Positions 15,774 to 24,293 of a DNA stretch of 64,000 nucleotides are shown piece after piece. Below the pieces are notes generated by a model, which worked only from the letters and a program-made list of their open reading frames with translations, had not been told where the DNA came from and made no database searches. Source of the DNA: Sphingomonas sp. SCN 67-18 (lineage in GTDB: Bacteria > Pseudomonadota > Alphaproteobacteria > Sphingomonadales > Sphingomonadaceae); NCBI RefSeq assembly GCF_001724715.1, contig NZ_MEFG01000013.1, positions 62,001-126,000 of the forward strand, read 5' to 3'. A program made the translations under genes and the position numbers. Within the stretch, counting starts at the first letter, position 1. Every line of letters starts with the position of its first letter.

Positions 15774-18278
15774 ATGGCACAGTCTGACACCCCCAAGATG
15801 CGTTTCCGCCTGCGGCGCGACGACAGCCCGCTGGGCCAGTTCATCGCCCGGTGGTGGCCGAAATGGTGGGTCAAGGCTCTGGCCGGGCTGGCCGGGCTGG
15901 CGCTGCTCGGCTGGCTGCTGATCTGGCTTATCTTCGCGCGGGACCTGCCCTCGGTGGACAATCTGCGCAGCTATGAGCCGCCGCTGCCCACCAATGTGCG
16001 CGCGCTGGACGGCACCCCCGTCCACAGCTTCGCGCGCGAACGGCGGGTGCAGCTGCGCTATGCGGAATATCCGCAGCAGCTGATCCACGCCTATCTGGCG
16101 GCGGAGGACCGCACCTTCTTTTCCCATGGCGGGCTGGACTATCCCGGCATCGCCACGGCGCTGGTCACCAACCTGCGCCGCGACGGCCGCCCGGTCGGCG
16201 CATCCACCATCACCCAGCAGGTCGCCAAGAACCTGCTGCTGTCCAGCGAGGTCAGCTATCGCCGCAAGGTGCGCGAGGCGATCCTCGCCTATCGCATCGA
16301 AAGCGCGCTCAGCAAGGAACAGATCCTCGAGCTGTACCTCAATCAGATCTTCCTCGGCCGCAACGCCTATGGCGTGCAGGCGGCGGCGCGCGCCTATTTC
16401 GACAAAGATGTCGACCAGCTGACCCTGCCGGAGATCGCCTATCTGGCGATCCTGCCCAAAGGCCCGTCCAACTACAGCCCGGAACGCTTCGCCGACCGCG
16501 CGATCGAGCGGCGCAACTGGGTGCTGGGCGAAATGCTGCGCGGCAAATTCATCACCCAGGCGCAGCATGACGCGGCGGTGGCCGCGCCGCTGGGCACGGT
16601 GCGGGTGCGCGGCGCGCGCTTCGAACGGGTCGGCGGCTATTTCATCGAGGAAGTGCGGCGCGAACTGATCGACAAATATGGCGAGAATGAGCGGGACGGC
16701 CCGCACAGCATCTATGCCGGCGGCCTGTGGGTACGCACCTCCTTCGATCCGCGCCTGCAGCAGCTGGCGGAAAACGCGCTGCGCGACGGGCTGATGCGCT
16801 ATGATCGCGGCAAGGGCTGGCACGGGCCGATCCGCACCATCGCGATGGACGGCAACTGGGCGCGCACCCTCGCCACGGCCAATATCGGCGTCGGCTATGA
16901 TGACTGGCGCGCCGCCGTGGTCGTCTCCAAATCCGCCGGCAGCGCCACCATCGGCTTCGTCGACGGCACCACCGCGCCGCTGCCCGCTTATGCCGCCGCC
17001 ATCCCGCGCCAGGCGGGCGGCACCGCCTTCACCACGCTGAAGCCGGGCGACGTCATCGCCGTGAAGCGCGAGGACGGCGGCTGGGCGCTGCGCAGCATTC
17101 CTGCGGTTTCCGGCGGCATGATCGTCCAGAATCCGCACACCGGGCAGGTGATGGCGATGCAGGGCGGCTTCGATTCGCGCCTGCACTCCTTCAACAACGC
17201 CACCCAGGCGCGGCGCCAGCCCGGCTCCACCATCAAGCCGTTCGTCTACGCCTCCGCGCTCGACCACGGCATGACGCCGGCGTCGATCATCGTCGACGGC
17301 CCTTTCTGCGTCTATCAGTCGGCCGCGCTGGGCAATAAATGCTTCCGCAACTTCTCCGGCGGCAATGCCGGGCCGCAGACCATGCGCTGGGGCGTGGAAC
17401 AGTCGCGCAACCTGATGACGGTGCGCGCCGCGTCGCAGACCGGCATGGAAAATGTCGTGAAGACGATCAGCCAGATGGGCATCGGCACCTATTCGCCCTA
17501 TCTGTCGATCGCGCTCGGCGCGGGCGACACCACGGTGCTGAAGCTGACCAATGCCTATGCCACGCTGGTCAACCAGGGCCGCGCGCTCCCGCCGACGCTG
17601 ATCGACTATGTGCAGGACCGCAACGGCAAGGTGATCTTCCGCGCCGATACCCGCGCCTGCGAAGGCTGCAACGCGCCGGACTGGGACGGCAAGGCAATGC
17701 CGCGCCCGCCGATCCGCGGCAAGCAGGTGCTGGACGCGATGACCGCCTATCAGGTGGTCCACATCCTCGAAGGCGTCGTCCAGCGCGGCACCGCGCAGAC
17801 GCTGCGCGAGCTTGACCGGCCGCTGTTCGGCAAGACCGGCACCAGCACCGGGCCGACCAATGTGTGGTTCGTCGGCGGATCGGCCGATCTCGTCGCCGGC
17901 GTCTATCTGGGTTACGATCAACCGCGCTCGCTCGGCGGCTATGCCCAGGGCGGCACGGTCGCCGCGCCGATCTTCAAGCAATTCGCCCGCCCCGCGATGG
18001 AGGGGATGCCCATCGTCGCCTTCCGCGCGCCGCCGGGCATCCGCATGGTGCGGATCGACCGGCGCTCCGGCCGCCGCGTCTATGGCGCATGGCCGTCCAG
18101 CGAGCCCAAGGCGGCGGTGATCTGGGAAGCCTTCAAGCCGGAGAGCGAGCCACGCCGCTCCATCCGCCGCGACGAAATCGCCGAGCGCGCCGATGCCGAG
18201 ATCGGCCAGGGGGCGGACCGCATCGTCCGGCCGCGCTCCGACCGGGAATTTCTGGAAAGCGAAGGCGGGATCTACTGA
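15774..18278 (+). CDS. mrcA: Bifunctional penicillin-binding protein 1A
   Basis: 834 residues. A cytoplasmic tail and one transmembrane helix (about 33-55) are followed by the GT51 glycosyltransferase domain (EDRTFFSHGG; QQVAKNLLL; RKVREAILA) and an OB-like insertion. The class A transpeptidase has SxxK in GSTIKPF (Ser near 484), SxN in EQSRNLM and KTGTS near 686. It polymerises lipid II and cross-links peptidoglycan. The protein is full length with all motifs intact. It ends 100 bases before prfB, with a terminator-like hairpin between. Confidence 0.97.
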   Translation: MAQSDTPKMRFRLRRDDSPLGQFIARWWPKWWVKALAGLAGLALLGWLLIWLIFARDLPSVDNLRSYEPPLPTNVRALDGTPVHSFARERRVQLRYAEYPQQLIHAYLAAEDRTFFSHGGLDYPGIATALVTNLRRDGRPVGASTITQQVAKNLLLSSEVSYRRKVREAILAYRIESALSKEQILELYLNQIFLGRNAYGVQAAARAYFDKDVDQLTLPEIAYLAILPKGPSNYSPERFADRAIERRNWVLGEMLRGKFITQAQHDAAVAAPLGTVRVRGARFERVGGYFIEEVRRELIDKYGENERDGPHSIYAGGLWVRTSFDPRLQQLAENALRDGLMRYDRGKGWHGPIRTIAMDGNWARTLATANIGVGYDDWRAAVVVSKSAGSATIGFVDGTTAPLPAYAAAIPRQAGGTAFTTLKPGDVIAVKREDGGWALRSIPAVSGGMIVQNPHTGQVMAMQGGFDSRLHSFNNATQARRQPGSTIKPFVYASALDHGMTPASIIVDGPFCVYQSAALGNKCFRNFSGGNAGPQTMRWGVEQSRNLMTVRAASQTGMENVVKTISQMGIGTYSPYLSIALGAGDTTVLKLTNAYATLVNQGRALPPTLIDYVQDRNGKVIFRADTRACEGCNAPDWDGKAMPRPPIRGKQVLDAMTAYQVVHILEGVVQRGTAQTLRELDRPLFGKTGTSTGPTNVWFVGGSADLVAGVYLGYDQPRSLGGYAQGGTVAAPIFKQFARPAMEGMPIVAFRAPPGIRMVRIDRRSGRRVYGAWPSSEPKAAVIWEAFKPESEPRRSIRRDEIAERADAEIGQGADRIVRPRSDREFLESEGGIY

Positions 18279-18316
18279 CCCGCTGCCGCTTGCGGCAGGT
18301 GCGCGGAATCTATTAA

Positions 18317-18361
18317 AGGCCGCATCCGCGCATTCGCCTTTTTTGGCATGCGGCCTGTTTT
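18317..18361 (+). terminator. Intrinsic terminator between mrcA and prfB
   Basis: AGGCCGCAT (18317-18325) pairs with ATGCGGCCT (18348-18356) and is followed by GTTTT. An inner GCC-TTTTTT-GGC hairpin fills part of the loop. A smaller stem CTGCCGC/GCGGCAG (18283-18298) precedes it. The T-tract ends only 17 bases before the prfB start, so it may end the mrcA transcript or act as an attenuator for prfB. Confidence 0.6.
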
Positions 18362-18378
18362 ACCCCGGAGAGTGACCG

Positions 18379-19506
18379 ATGCGCGCCGAAGCGCAAGCCC
18401 TTGTCGACCAGATCAACGCGGCGATGGCGCTCGTCCGCCGGTTCCTCGATTGGGACCGCGCGCTCCGGCGGCTCGACGAGCTGAACGCGCGCGTCGAGGA
18501 TTCGACGCTGTGGGACGACCCCAAGGCCGCGCAGGACGTGATGCGCGAGCGCCGCCGGCTCGACGAGGCGATTGCCGCCACCCGCGCCATAGAGGGCGAG
18601 CGCGACGATACCGTCGAGCTGATGGAGCTGGCCGAGGCGGAGGGCGACGAGGCGCTGGTCGACGACGGCGTCGCCGCGTTGGCCGCGCTGGCCGAGCGGG
18701 CGGAACATGACAAGGTGATGGCGCTGCTCGCCGGCGAGGCCGACGGCAACGACACCTATGTCGAGGTGAATGCCGGCGCGGGCGGCACCGAGAGCCAGGA
18801 CTGGGCGGGAATGCTGCAACGCATGTACACGCGCTGGGCGGAACGACACGGCATGAAGGTGGAACTGCTCGACCAGCATTCCGGCGAGCAGGCCGGCATC
18901 AAGTCCGCCACGCTGCTGCTGAAGGGCGAGAACGCCTATGGCTATGCCAAGACTGAAAGCGGCGTCCACCGCCTCGTCCGCATCAGCCCCTATGACAGCG
19001 TGGCCCGCCGCCACACCAGCTTCGCCAGCGTGTGGGTTTATCCGGTGATCGACGACAATATCGATATCGAGATCAACGAAAGCGAACTGAGGATCGACAC
19101 CTATCGCGCGTCGGGCGCGGGCGGACAGCACATCAACACCACCGATTCCGCGGTGCGCATCACCCACCTGCCCACCAACATCGTGGTGCAGTGCCAGAAC
19201 CAGCGTTCGCAGCACAAGAACCGGGCCGAGGCGATGAACCAGCTGAAGGCCCGGCTCTACGAGGCGGAACTGCGCCGCCGCGAGGAAGAGGCCAATGCCG
19301 TCTCCGCCAGCAAGACGGACATCGGCTGGGGCCACCAGATCCGTTCCTACGTCCTCCAGCCCTATCAGCTGGTCAAGGACCTGCGCACCGGCGTCACCTC
19401 CACCTCGCCGGGCGACGTGCTGGACGGCGATCTCGACAAGTTCATGGCCGCCGCCCTGTCGCAGCGGGTGACCGGCGAAACCGTCGACGTCGAGGACGTG
19501 GATTGA
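18379..19506 (+). CDS. prfB: Peptide chain release factor 2
   Basis: 375 residues in one uninterrupted frame, so the programmed +1 frameshift of E. coli RF2 is absent. The GGQ peptidyl-tRNA hydrolysis loop (SGAGGQH, near 248-250) is intact. The stop-codon recognition tripeptide that is SPF in E. coli reads SPY here ([12 protein letters not shown]), a form I recall from other alphaproteobacterial RF2s. The class-specific context VYPVIDD also marks RF2 rather than RF1. It terminates translation at UGA and UAA. GGAGAG precedes the ATG. Its TGA overlaps the TTG start of the next gene. Confidence 0.97.
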   Translation: MRAEAQALVDQINAAMALVRRFLDWDRALRRLDELNARVEDSTLWDDPKAAQDVMRERRRLDEAIAATRAIEGERDDTVELMELAEAEGDEALVDDGVAALAALAERAEHDKVMALLAGEADGNDTYVEVNAGAGGTESQDWAGMLQRMYTRWAERHGMKVELLDQHSGEQAGIKSATLLLKGENAYGYAKTESGVHRLVRISPYDSVARRHTSFASVWVYPVIDDNIDIEINESELRIDTYRASGAGGQHINTTDSAVRITHLPTNIVVQCQNQRSQHKNRAEAMNQLKARLYEAELRRREEEANAVSASKTDIGWGHQIRSYVLQPYQLVKDLRTGVTSTSPGDVLDGDLDKFMAAALSQRVTGETVDVEDVD

Positions 19507-20210
19507 GGGCCGCCGCCCTCCTTGCCCTGATGCTGCTCGCCGCCTGCAAGGCCGGCGTCGGCGGGGCGACGGATGCGGACGCGGATGCCGGCCCCTTCCC
19601 CGCGGCCGACCGGCCGGTGGCGCCCATCGTCTCCGACCGCTGGTCGACCGAGGAAGCCCGCGACCGGCTGAACGAAGCGGAAGAGGTCATGAACCGCGCC
19701 ACCATCTCCCGCGGCATGACCGTCGCGGATATCGGCGCGGGCGAGGGCTATTACACCATCCGCCTCGCCGCGCGGGTGGGGCCGCAGGGCCGGGTGCTGG
19801 CGCAGGACGTGGTGCCCGCCGTGCGCGATGCGCTGGCGGAGCGGGCCAATCGCGAGCGGCTGGACAATGTCAGCGTCAAGCTGGGCGAGCCGGCCGATCC
19901 GATGCTGCCGGAATCGAGCTTCGACCGCATCTTGCTGGTCCACATGTATCATGAGATTTCAGCGCCCTATGAGTTCCTCTGGCGGTTGCGGCCGGCGCTG
20001 CGCCCCGGCGGGCGCGTCGTGGTGGTCGATGCGGACCGCCCGACCGACCAGCACGGCACCCCACCCGCGCTGCTGGACTGCGAGTTCGCAGCGGTCGGAT
20101 ACAGGCGGGTCGAGCGCCAGACCATGCCGTCCGCCGGCGGTTATCTGGCGATCTACGAGGCGGTGGGACCGCGGCCTGAGCCCGAGGCCATCCGCGCCTG
20201 CCATATCTGA
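19503..20210 (+). CDS. Predicted lipoprotein-type class I SAM-dependent methyltransferase
   Basis: The frame reads from a TTG at 19503 that overlaps the prfB stop (TTGA), giving 235 residues. The first residues are [18 protein letters not shown]: a short charged tip, a hydrophobic core and a lipobox LAAC, so export and lipidation are predicted. The rest is a Rossmann methyltransferase: [23 protein letters not shown] is motif [14 protein letters not shown] is motif IV and [15 protein letters not shown] follows. Starting at the internal ATG (19530) would still leave MLLAACK. Export of a SAM-dependent enzyme is unusual; related proteins are annotated in other proteobacteria without known function. 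Confidence 0.8.
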   Translation: MRAAALLALMLLAACKAGVGGATDADADAGPFPAADRPVAPIVSDRWSTEEARDRLNEAEEVMNRATISRGMTVADIGAGEGYYTIRLAARVGPQGRVLAQDVVPAVRDALAERANRERLDNVSVKLGEPADPMLPESSFDRILLVHMYHEISAPYEFLWRLRPALRPGGRVVVVDADRPTDQHGTPPALLDCEFAAVGYRRVERQTMPSAGGYLAIYEAVGPRPEPEAIRACHI

Positions 20211-20213
20211 CTG

Positions 20214-20618
20214 CTAGAGATAGCCCGCCTCGCGCAGGCTGACGCACTGCGCGCCTGCGAAAACCAGATGATCGTAGAGGCTGAGGCCGATGGGCCGGGC
20301 CACGGTGGCGAGAACGCGGGTGGCCTCCAGGTCGGCGGCGCTCGGGCTGGCGTCCCCGCCGGGATGATTATGGGCGAGCACCAGCCCCCGGCTGCCCAGC
20401 GCCATCGCATCCTCGACGATGGCGCGGACCGGGAAATCGACCGCGCAGCGGCTGGCCGAATAGCGGAATCTGAGGCCGATCAGCCCATGCTCGTCGTCAA
20501 GATGCGCGACCCACAGCATCTCGCGCGGCGCGCGGGCCAGGCCGGGGGAAAACAGGGCGCAGGCATCGTCGCGCGATGCGATGTAGCGCCTTTCCCTGCC
20601 GCTATACCCTTGATCCAT
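20214..20618 (-). CDS. Stand-alone JAB/MPN (RadC-like) domain protein
   Basis: 134 residues from the ATG at 20618. The JAMM-type signature HNHPGGDASPSAADLEATR (H83, H85, D96) matches the C-terminal domain of RadC. The usual N-terminal helix-hairpin-helix half of RadC is missing, so this is an MPN-only form. The JAMM residues suggest a zinc-binding fold; the biochemical role of RadC-like proteins remains unsettled. In-frame ATGs at 20669 and further upstream are alternatives, but they lack a ribosome site. It is convergent with the methyltransferase (3-base gap) and divergent from thyA. Confidence 0.75.
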   Translation of the reverse strand: MDQGYSGRERRYIASRDDACALFSPGLARAPREMLWVAHLDDEHGLIGLRFRYSASRCAVDFPVRAIVEDAMALGSRGLVLAHNHPGGDASPSAADLEATRVLATVARPIGLSLYDHLVFAGAQCVSLREAGYL

Positions 20619-20643
20619 AAAGATACATTCTGCCGGTATCTTT
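20619..20643. promoter_or_regulatory. Inverted repeat abutting the RadC-like start codon
   Basis: AAAGATAC (20619-20626) and GTATCTTT (20636-20643) are perfect 8-bp arms with a 9-base centre, in an AT-rich pocket of a GC-rich genome. The repeat touches the ATG at 20618, so it would sit in the leader mRNA or act as an operator. Confidence 0.4.
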
Positions 20644-20759
20644 CCCCGGGAAAGCCCGCCAACATCCATTTCGATGCGATTGGCGGGAAATTGCATCCAA
20701 TATGGATATTGACCGAAGCCCCTTGGCGCTTCGCCGCCCAGCCGCCATAAGCGGCGACC

Positions 20760-21554
20760 ATGCGGCAGTATCTCGATCTCCTCCAGCGCATCCTCGACGA
20801 GGGCACCGACCAGGCCGACCGCACCGGCGTGGGCACCCGTGCCGTCTTCGGCCATCAGATGCGGTTCGACCTGAGCGAGGGCTTTCCGCTCGTCACCACC
20901 AAGAAGCTGCACCTGCGCTCGATCATCATCGAGCTGCTCTGGTTCCTGCGCGGCGACACCAACGTCCGCTGGCTGCAGGACAACAAGGTCAGTATCTGGA
21001 ACGAATGGGCGGACGATGCCGGGGATCTCGGCCCGGTCTATGGCAAGCAGTGGCGCGACTGGGAAAGCGCGGACGGCCGCCATATCGACCAGATCGCCGC
21101 GCTGATCGACCAGATCAACGCCAACCCCGCCTCGCGCCGGCAGATCGTCAGCGCCTGGAACCCGGGCGAGATCGACCGGATGGCGCTGGCCCCCTGCCAT
21201 TGCCTGTTCCAGACCCAGGTGGCCGACGGGCGGTTGAGCCTTCAGCTCTACCAGCGCAGCGCCGACGTGTTCCTTGGCGTGCCGTTCAATATCGCCAGCT
21301 ATGCGCTGCTCACCCACATGCTGGCCGATCAGTGCGGGCTGAAACCGGGCCATTTCATCTGGACCGGCGGCGACACCCATCTTTATTCCAACCATCTGGA
21401 GCAGGCGCGGCTGCAATTGGCGCGCGATCCCCGCCCGCTGCCCCGGCTGACCATAAAGCGCCGCCCGGACGCCATCGACGGCTATCGCTACGAGGATTTC
21501 GAGATCAGCGACTATGACGCCCATCCCCACATCAGCGCGCCGGTGGCGGTTTGA
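20760..21554 (+). CDS. thyA: Thymidylate synthase
   Basis: 264 residues, the same length as E. coli ThyA. The catalytic cysteine is C146 in APCHCLFQ. The folate/dUMP-binding elements RTGVGT, SRRQIV and [12 protein letters not shown] are intact. It converts dUMP to dTMP with methylenetetrahydrofolate and yields dihydrofolate, which the next gene recycles. Its TGA overlaps the TTG start of folA. Confidence 0.98.
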   Translation: MRQYLDLLQRILDEGTDQADRTGVGTRAVFGHQMRFDLSEGFPLVTTKKLHLRSIIIELLWFLRGDTNVRWLQDNKVSIWNEWADDAGDLGPVYGKQWRDWESADGRHIDQIAALIDQINANPASRRQIVSAWNPGEIDRMALAPCHCLFQTQVADGRLSLQLYQRSADVFLGVPFNIASYALLTHMLADQCGLKPGHFIWTGGDTHLYSNHLEQARLQLARDPRPLPRLTIKRRPDAIDGYRYEDFEISDYDAHPHISAPVAV

Positions 21555-22039
21555 GCAGGCCGCACATCGCGCTGATCGTGGCGCGCGCCGATAACGGCGT
21601 GATCGGCCGGGACGGGAAGCTGCCCTGGCATCTGCCCGCGGACTTGCGGCGGTTCAAGGCGCTGACCCAGGGCGCGCCGATGATCATGGGCCGCAAGACA
21701 TTCGACAGCCTGCCCGGCCTGCTGCCCGGCCGCCGCCACATCGTGCTGACCCGCGACACCGAATGGCAGGAGGACGGCGCCGAGGTGGCGCACAGCATCG
21801 AGGATGCGCTGCGACTGGCCAATGCGCCCTTCGTCTCGGTGATCGGCGGGGCGGAGATCTACCGGCTGTTCGCCGACCGCGCCGACCGGGTGGAGTTGAC
21901 CGAGGTGCACGTGGCGGCGGAAGGCGACACCCGCCTGCCCGCCTTCGACGCCGCCCATTGGCGCGAAACCGCCCGCGAACGGCATGAAGGCCCGCCCGCC
22001 CACAGCTTCGTCACGCTGGAACGGCGGCCCGGCGCATAA
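21551..22039 (+). CDS. folA: Dihydrofolate reductase
   Basis: 162 residues from a TTG at 21551 overlapping the thyA stop, with the encoded order [11 protein letters not shown]. Signature elements are [29 protein letters not shown] and VIGGAEIY. It reduces dihydrofolate to tetrahydrofolate using NADPH. The four-base overlap couples its translation to thyA, matching the metabolic link. Confidence 0.97.
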   Translation: MSRPHIALIVARADNGVIGRDGKLPWHLPADLRRFKALTQGAPMIMGRKTFDSLPGLLPGRRHIVLTRDTEWQEDGAEVAHSIEDALRLANAPFVSVIGGAEIYRLFADRADRVELTEVHVAAEGDTRLPAFDAAHWRETARERHEGPPAHSFVTLERRPGA

Positions 22040-22104
22040 AATTCTTTCGACAAGCCCCGCCGCAAGCTGGCACATGGCGGGATGAACGGGAGGGCAGTTT
22101 TGCG

Positions 22105-23283
22105 ATGCGTCGAATCCTGATCGGGCTGCTGGTCGCCGCCGCCCTTGCCGTCGCCGGCTTCTTCATCTTCGCCCCCGTCGTCGTCGAGCGCGACATGAAC
22201 GTCGTCACCGGCAAGCCGCTGCTCGCCGTGTCGGACCGCGCCCGCGCCCTGCACAAGACGCTGACCATCGCCGACATGCACAGCGATACGCTGCTCTGGC
22301 GGCGCAACCTGCTGGATCAGGTCGGCTACGGCCAGGTCGACCTGCACCGGCTGCAGGCGGGCAATGTGGCGCTGCAGGTCTTCTCGTCGGTCACCAAGAC
22401 GCCCAAGGGGCAGAATTACGACGCCAACGGGGCGGACAGCGACAATATCACGCTGCTCACCTTCGCCCAGCTGCAGCCGCCCCGCACCTGGACGTCGCTG
22501 CTGCAACGCTCGCTCTGGCATTCGGAAAAGCTGCACCGCGCGGCGGGCGATTCCGACGGCGCGCTGCGCATCCTGACCACGGATGCGGACGTCCGCCGCC
22601 TGCTCGCGGACCGCGCGGCGGGCCGGAACGTCACCGGCGCGCTGCTGTCCATCGAGGGCTTGCAGAATCTGGAAGGCAAGGCCGGCAATCTCGATACGCT
22701 GTTCGACGCCGGTTTCCGCATGGCCGGCCTCACCCATTTCTTCGACAATGAGCTGGGCGGGTCGATGCACGGGCTGAAAAAGGGCGGCATCACCCCCTTC
22801 GGCCGCCAGATCGTGCGTTCCATGGAGGCCAAGGGCATGATCGTCGACGTCGCGCACGCCAGCCACGCGCTGGTCGCCGACGTGCTGGCCATGGCCACCC
22901 GGCCCGTGGTTTCCAGCCATGGCGGGGTGCAGGCGACCTGCAAGGTCAACCGCAACCTCACCGATGCGGAGATACGCGGCATCGCCGCCACCGGCGGGGT
23001 GATCGGCATCGGTTACTGGGACGCGGCGGTGTGCGACCTTTCGCCCAACGCCATCGCTGCCGCCATCGCCCATGTCCGCGATCTCGTCGGCGTCGCCCAT
23101 GTCGGGCTCGGCTCCGATTTCGACGGCGCGGTGACCACCGCCTTCGACACCGCCCAGCTCGAACAGATCACCCAGGCGCTTATCGACCGCGGCTTCACCG
23201 ATGCGGAAATCCGCGCGGTGATGGGCGGCAATGTGATGCGCCTGCTGGCGCAGACCCTGCCGGCCGACGAAACGCCGCTCTGA
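22105..23283 (+). CDS. Membrane dipeptidase, M19 family (renal dipeptidase type)
   Basis: 392 residues. An N-terminal hydrophobic helix (RILIGLLVAAALAVAGFFIFAP in part) serves as a signal or anchor. The amidohydrolase-like barrel has the metal motif DMHSDTLLW, the bridging glutamate in SIEGLQNLEG, SSHGGVQ and GLGSDFDGAV. It should hydrolyse dipeptides, often those with a D-residue or dehydro-residue, in the periplasm. It follows folA by 65 bases and precedes ribF by about 50; the role relative to these is not obvious. Confidence 0.93.
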   Translation: MRRILIGLLVAAALAVAGFFIFAPVVVERDMNVVTGKPLLAVSDRARALHKTLTIADMHSDTLLWRRNLLDQVGYGQVDLHRLQAGNVALQVFSSVTKTPKGQNYDANGADSDNITLLTFAQLQPPRTWTSLLQRSLWHSEKLHRAAGDSDGALRILTTDADVRRLLADRAAGRNVTGALLSIEGLQNLEGKAGNLDTLFDAGFRMAGLTHFFDNELGGSMHGLKKGGITPFGRQIVRSMEAKGMIVDVAHASHALVADVLAMATRPVVSSHGGVQATCKVNRNLTDAEIRGIAATGGVIGIGYWDAAVCDLSPNAIAAAIAHVRDLVGVAHVGLGSDFDGAVTTAFDTAQLEQITQALIDRGFTDAEIRAVMGGNVMRLLAQTLPADETPL

Positions 23284-23335
23284 CAAAGCGCGGAAGCGAT
23301 TGGCAGACCAGACGGAACTCCCTATAGGGCCACGC

Positions 23336-24271
23336 ATGGAGCGGCTGGACGGCGGCTCGGCGGTGCCCCCGTCCCTGCGCGGCGGCATTGTCGCGCTCGG
23401 AAATTTCGATGGGTTTCATCGCGGGCATCAGGCCGTGGTCGGCCGCGCCGTAGAGATTGCGCGCGCAGAGGGGCGGCCCGCGCTGGTCGCCACTTTCGAT
23501 CCGCATCCGGTGCGCTTTTTCAAGCCCAGCGCCCCCACATTCCGGCTCACCACGCTCGCCCAGCGCGAACGGCTGTTCAAGGCGGCGGGCGCGGACGCCA
23601 TGCTGGTCTTCCACTTCGATGCGGAACTGGCCGCCGTCAGCGCGGAGGATTTCATCACCCAGCGACTGGTCGGCATGATCGGCGCGGCGGGCGTCGTCAC
23701 CGGCGAGGATTTCACCTTCGGCAACCGCAAGCGCGGCACCGTGGCAATGCTGAAATCGCTGGGCGCGGCGCACGGCCTGTCGAGCGAGGCGGTGCCCCCG
23801 GTGGAGGACGAAGGCCAGCCGGTTTCCTCCAGCCGCATCCGCGCGGCGTTGCAGACGGGCGATTGCGCCACCGCCACCCGCCTGCTCACCCGCCCCTTCG
23901 CCATCGAGGGCATCGTCCAGCATGGCGACAAGCGCGGCCGCACCATCGGCTATCCGACCGCCAATATCGACATGCGCAACTATCTGCGCCCCGCCTACGG
24001 CATCTATGCGGTGCGCGGGCGGCTGGCCGATGGACGGATATTGGACGGCGCGGCCAATCTGGGCGTGCGGCCCACATTCGATCCGCCCAAGGAGCTGCTC
24101 GAACCCCATTTCTTCGACTTTTCGGGCGATCTTTACGACCAGATGGTGGAGGTGCAGCTGCACGCCTATCTGCGTTCCGAAGCGAAGTTCGACAGCCTCG
24201 ATGCGCTGATCGCCCAGATGCAGCGCGATTGCGACAAGGCCCGACTCATCCTTGCCTCGACACGCCCGTAA
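23336..24271 (+). CDS. ribF: Bifunctional riboflavin kinase / FAD synthetase
   Basis: 311 residues from the ATG at 23336 (MERLDGGSAVPPS). A TTG at 23300 in the same frame is an alternative that adds 12 residues. The N-terminal nucleotidyltransferase half has GNFDGFHRGHQAVV, and the C-terminal flavokinase half has KRGRTIGYPTANI and GVRPTFDPP. It converts riboflavin to FMN and then FAD. It is followed by ileS 22 bases later, a common order in proteobacteria. Confidence 0.96.
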   Translation: MERLDGGSAVPPSLRGGIVALGNFDGFHRGHQAVVGRAVEIARAEGRPALVATFDPHPVRFFKPSAPTFRLTTLAQRERLFKAAGADAMLVFHFDAELAAVSAEDFITQRLVGMIGAAGVVTGEDFTFGNRKRGTVAMLKSLGAAHGLSSEAVPPVEDEGQPVSSSRIRAALQTGDCATATRLLTRPFAIEGIVQHGDKRGRTIGYPTANIDMRNYLRPAYGIYAVRGRLADGRILDGAANLGVRPTFDPPKELLEPHFFDFSGDLYDQMVEVQLHAYLRSEAKFDSLDALIAQMQRDCDKARLILASTRP

Positions 24272-24293
24272 AAACCGCTAAATCCGGCGGCAC

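Noticed and set aside
15726-17981. 751-codon minus-strand frame over PBP1A
   Set aside because: It lies entirely opposite a complete PBP1A with all catalytic motifs, and its composition (Arg/Asp/His/Ala) is typical of antisense shadows.
18379-18480. Programmed frameshift in prfB as in E. coli
   Set aside because: The frame is open from the ATG with no in-frame TGA and no internal Shine-Dalgarno-like slip site.
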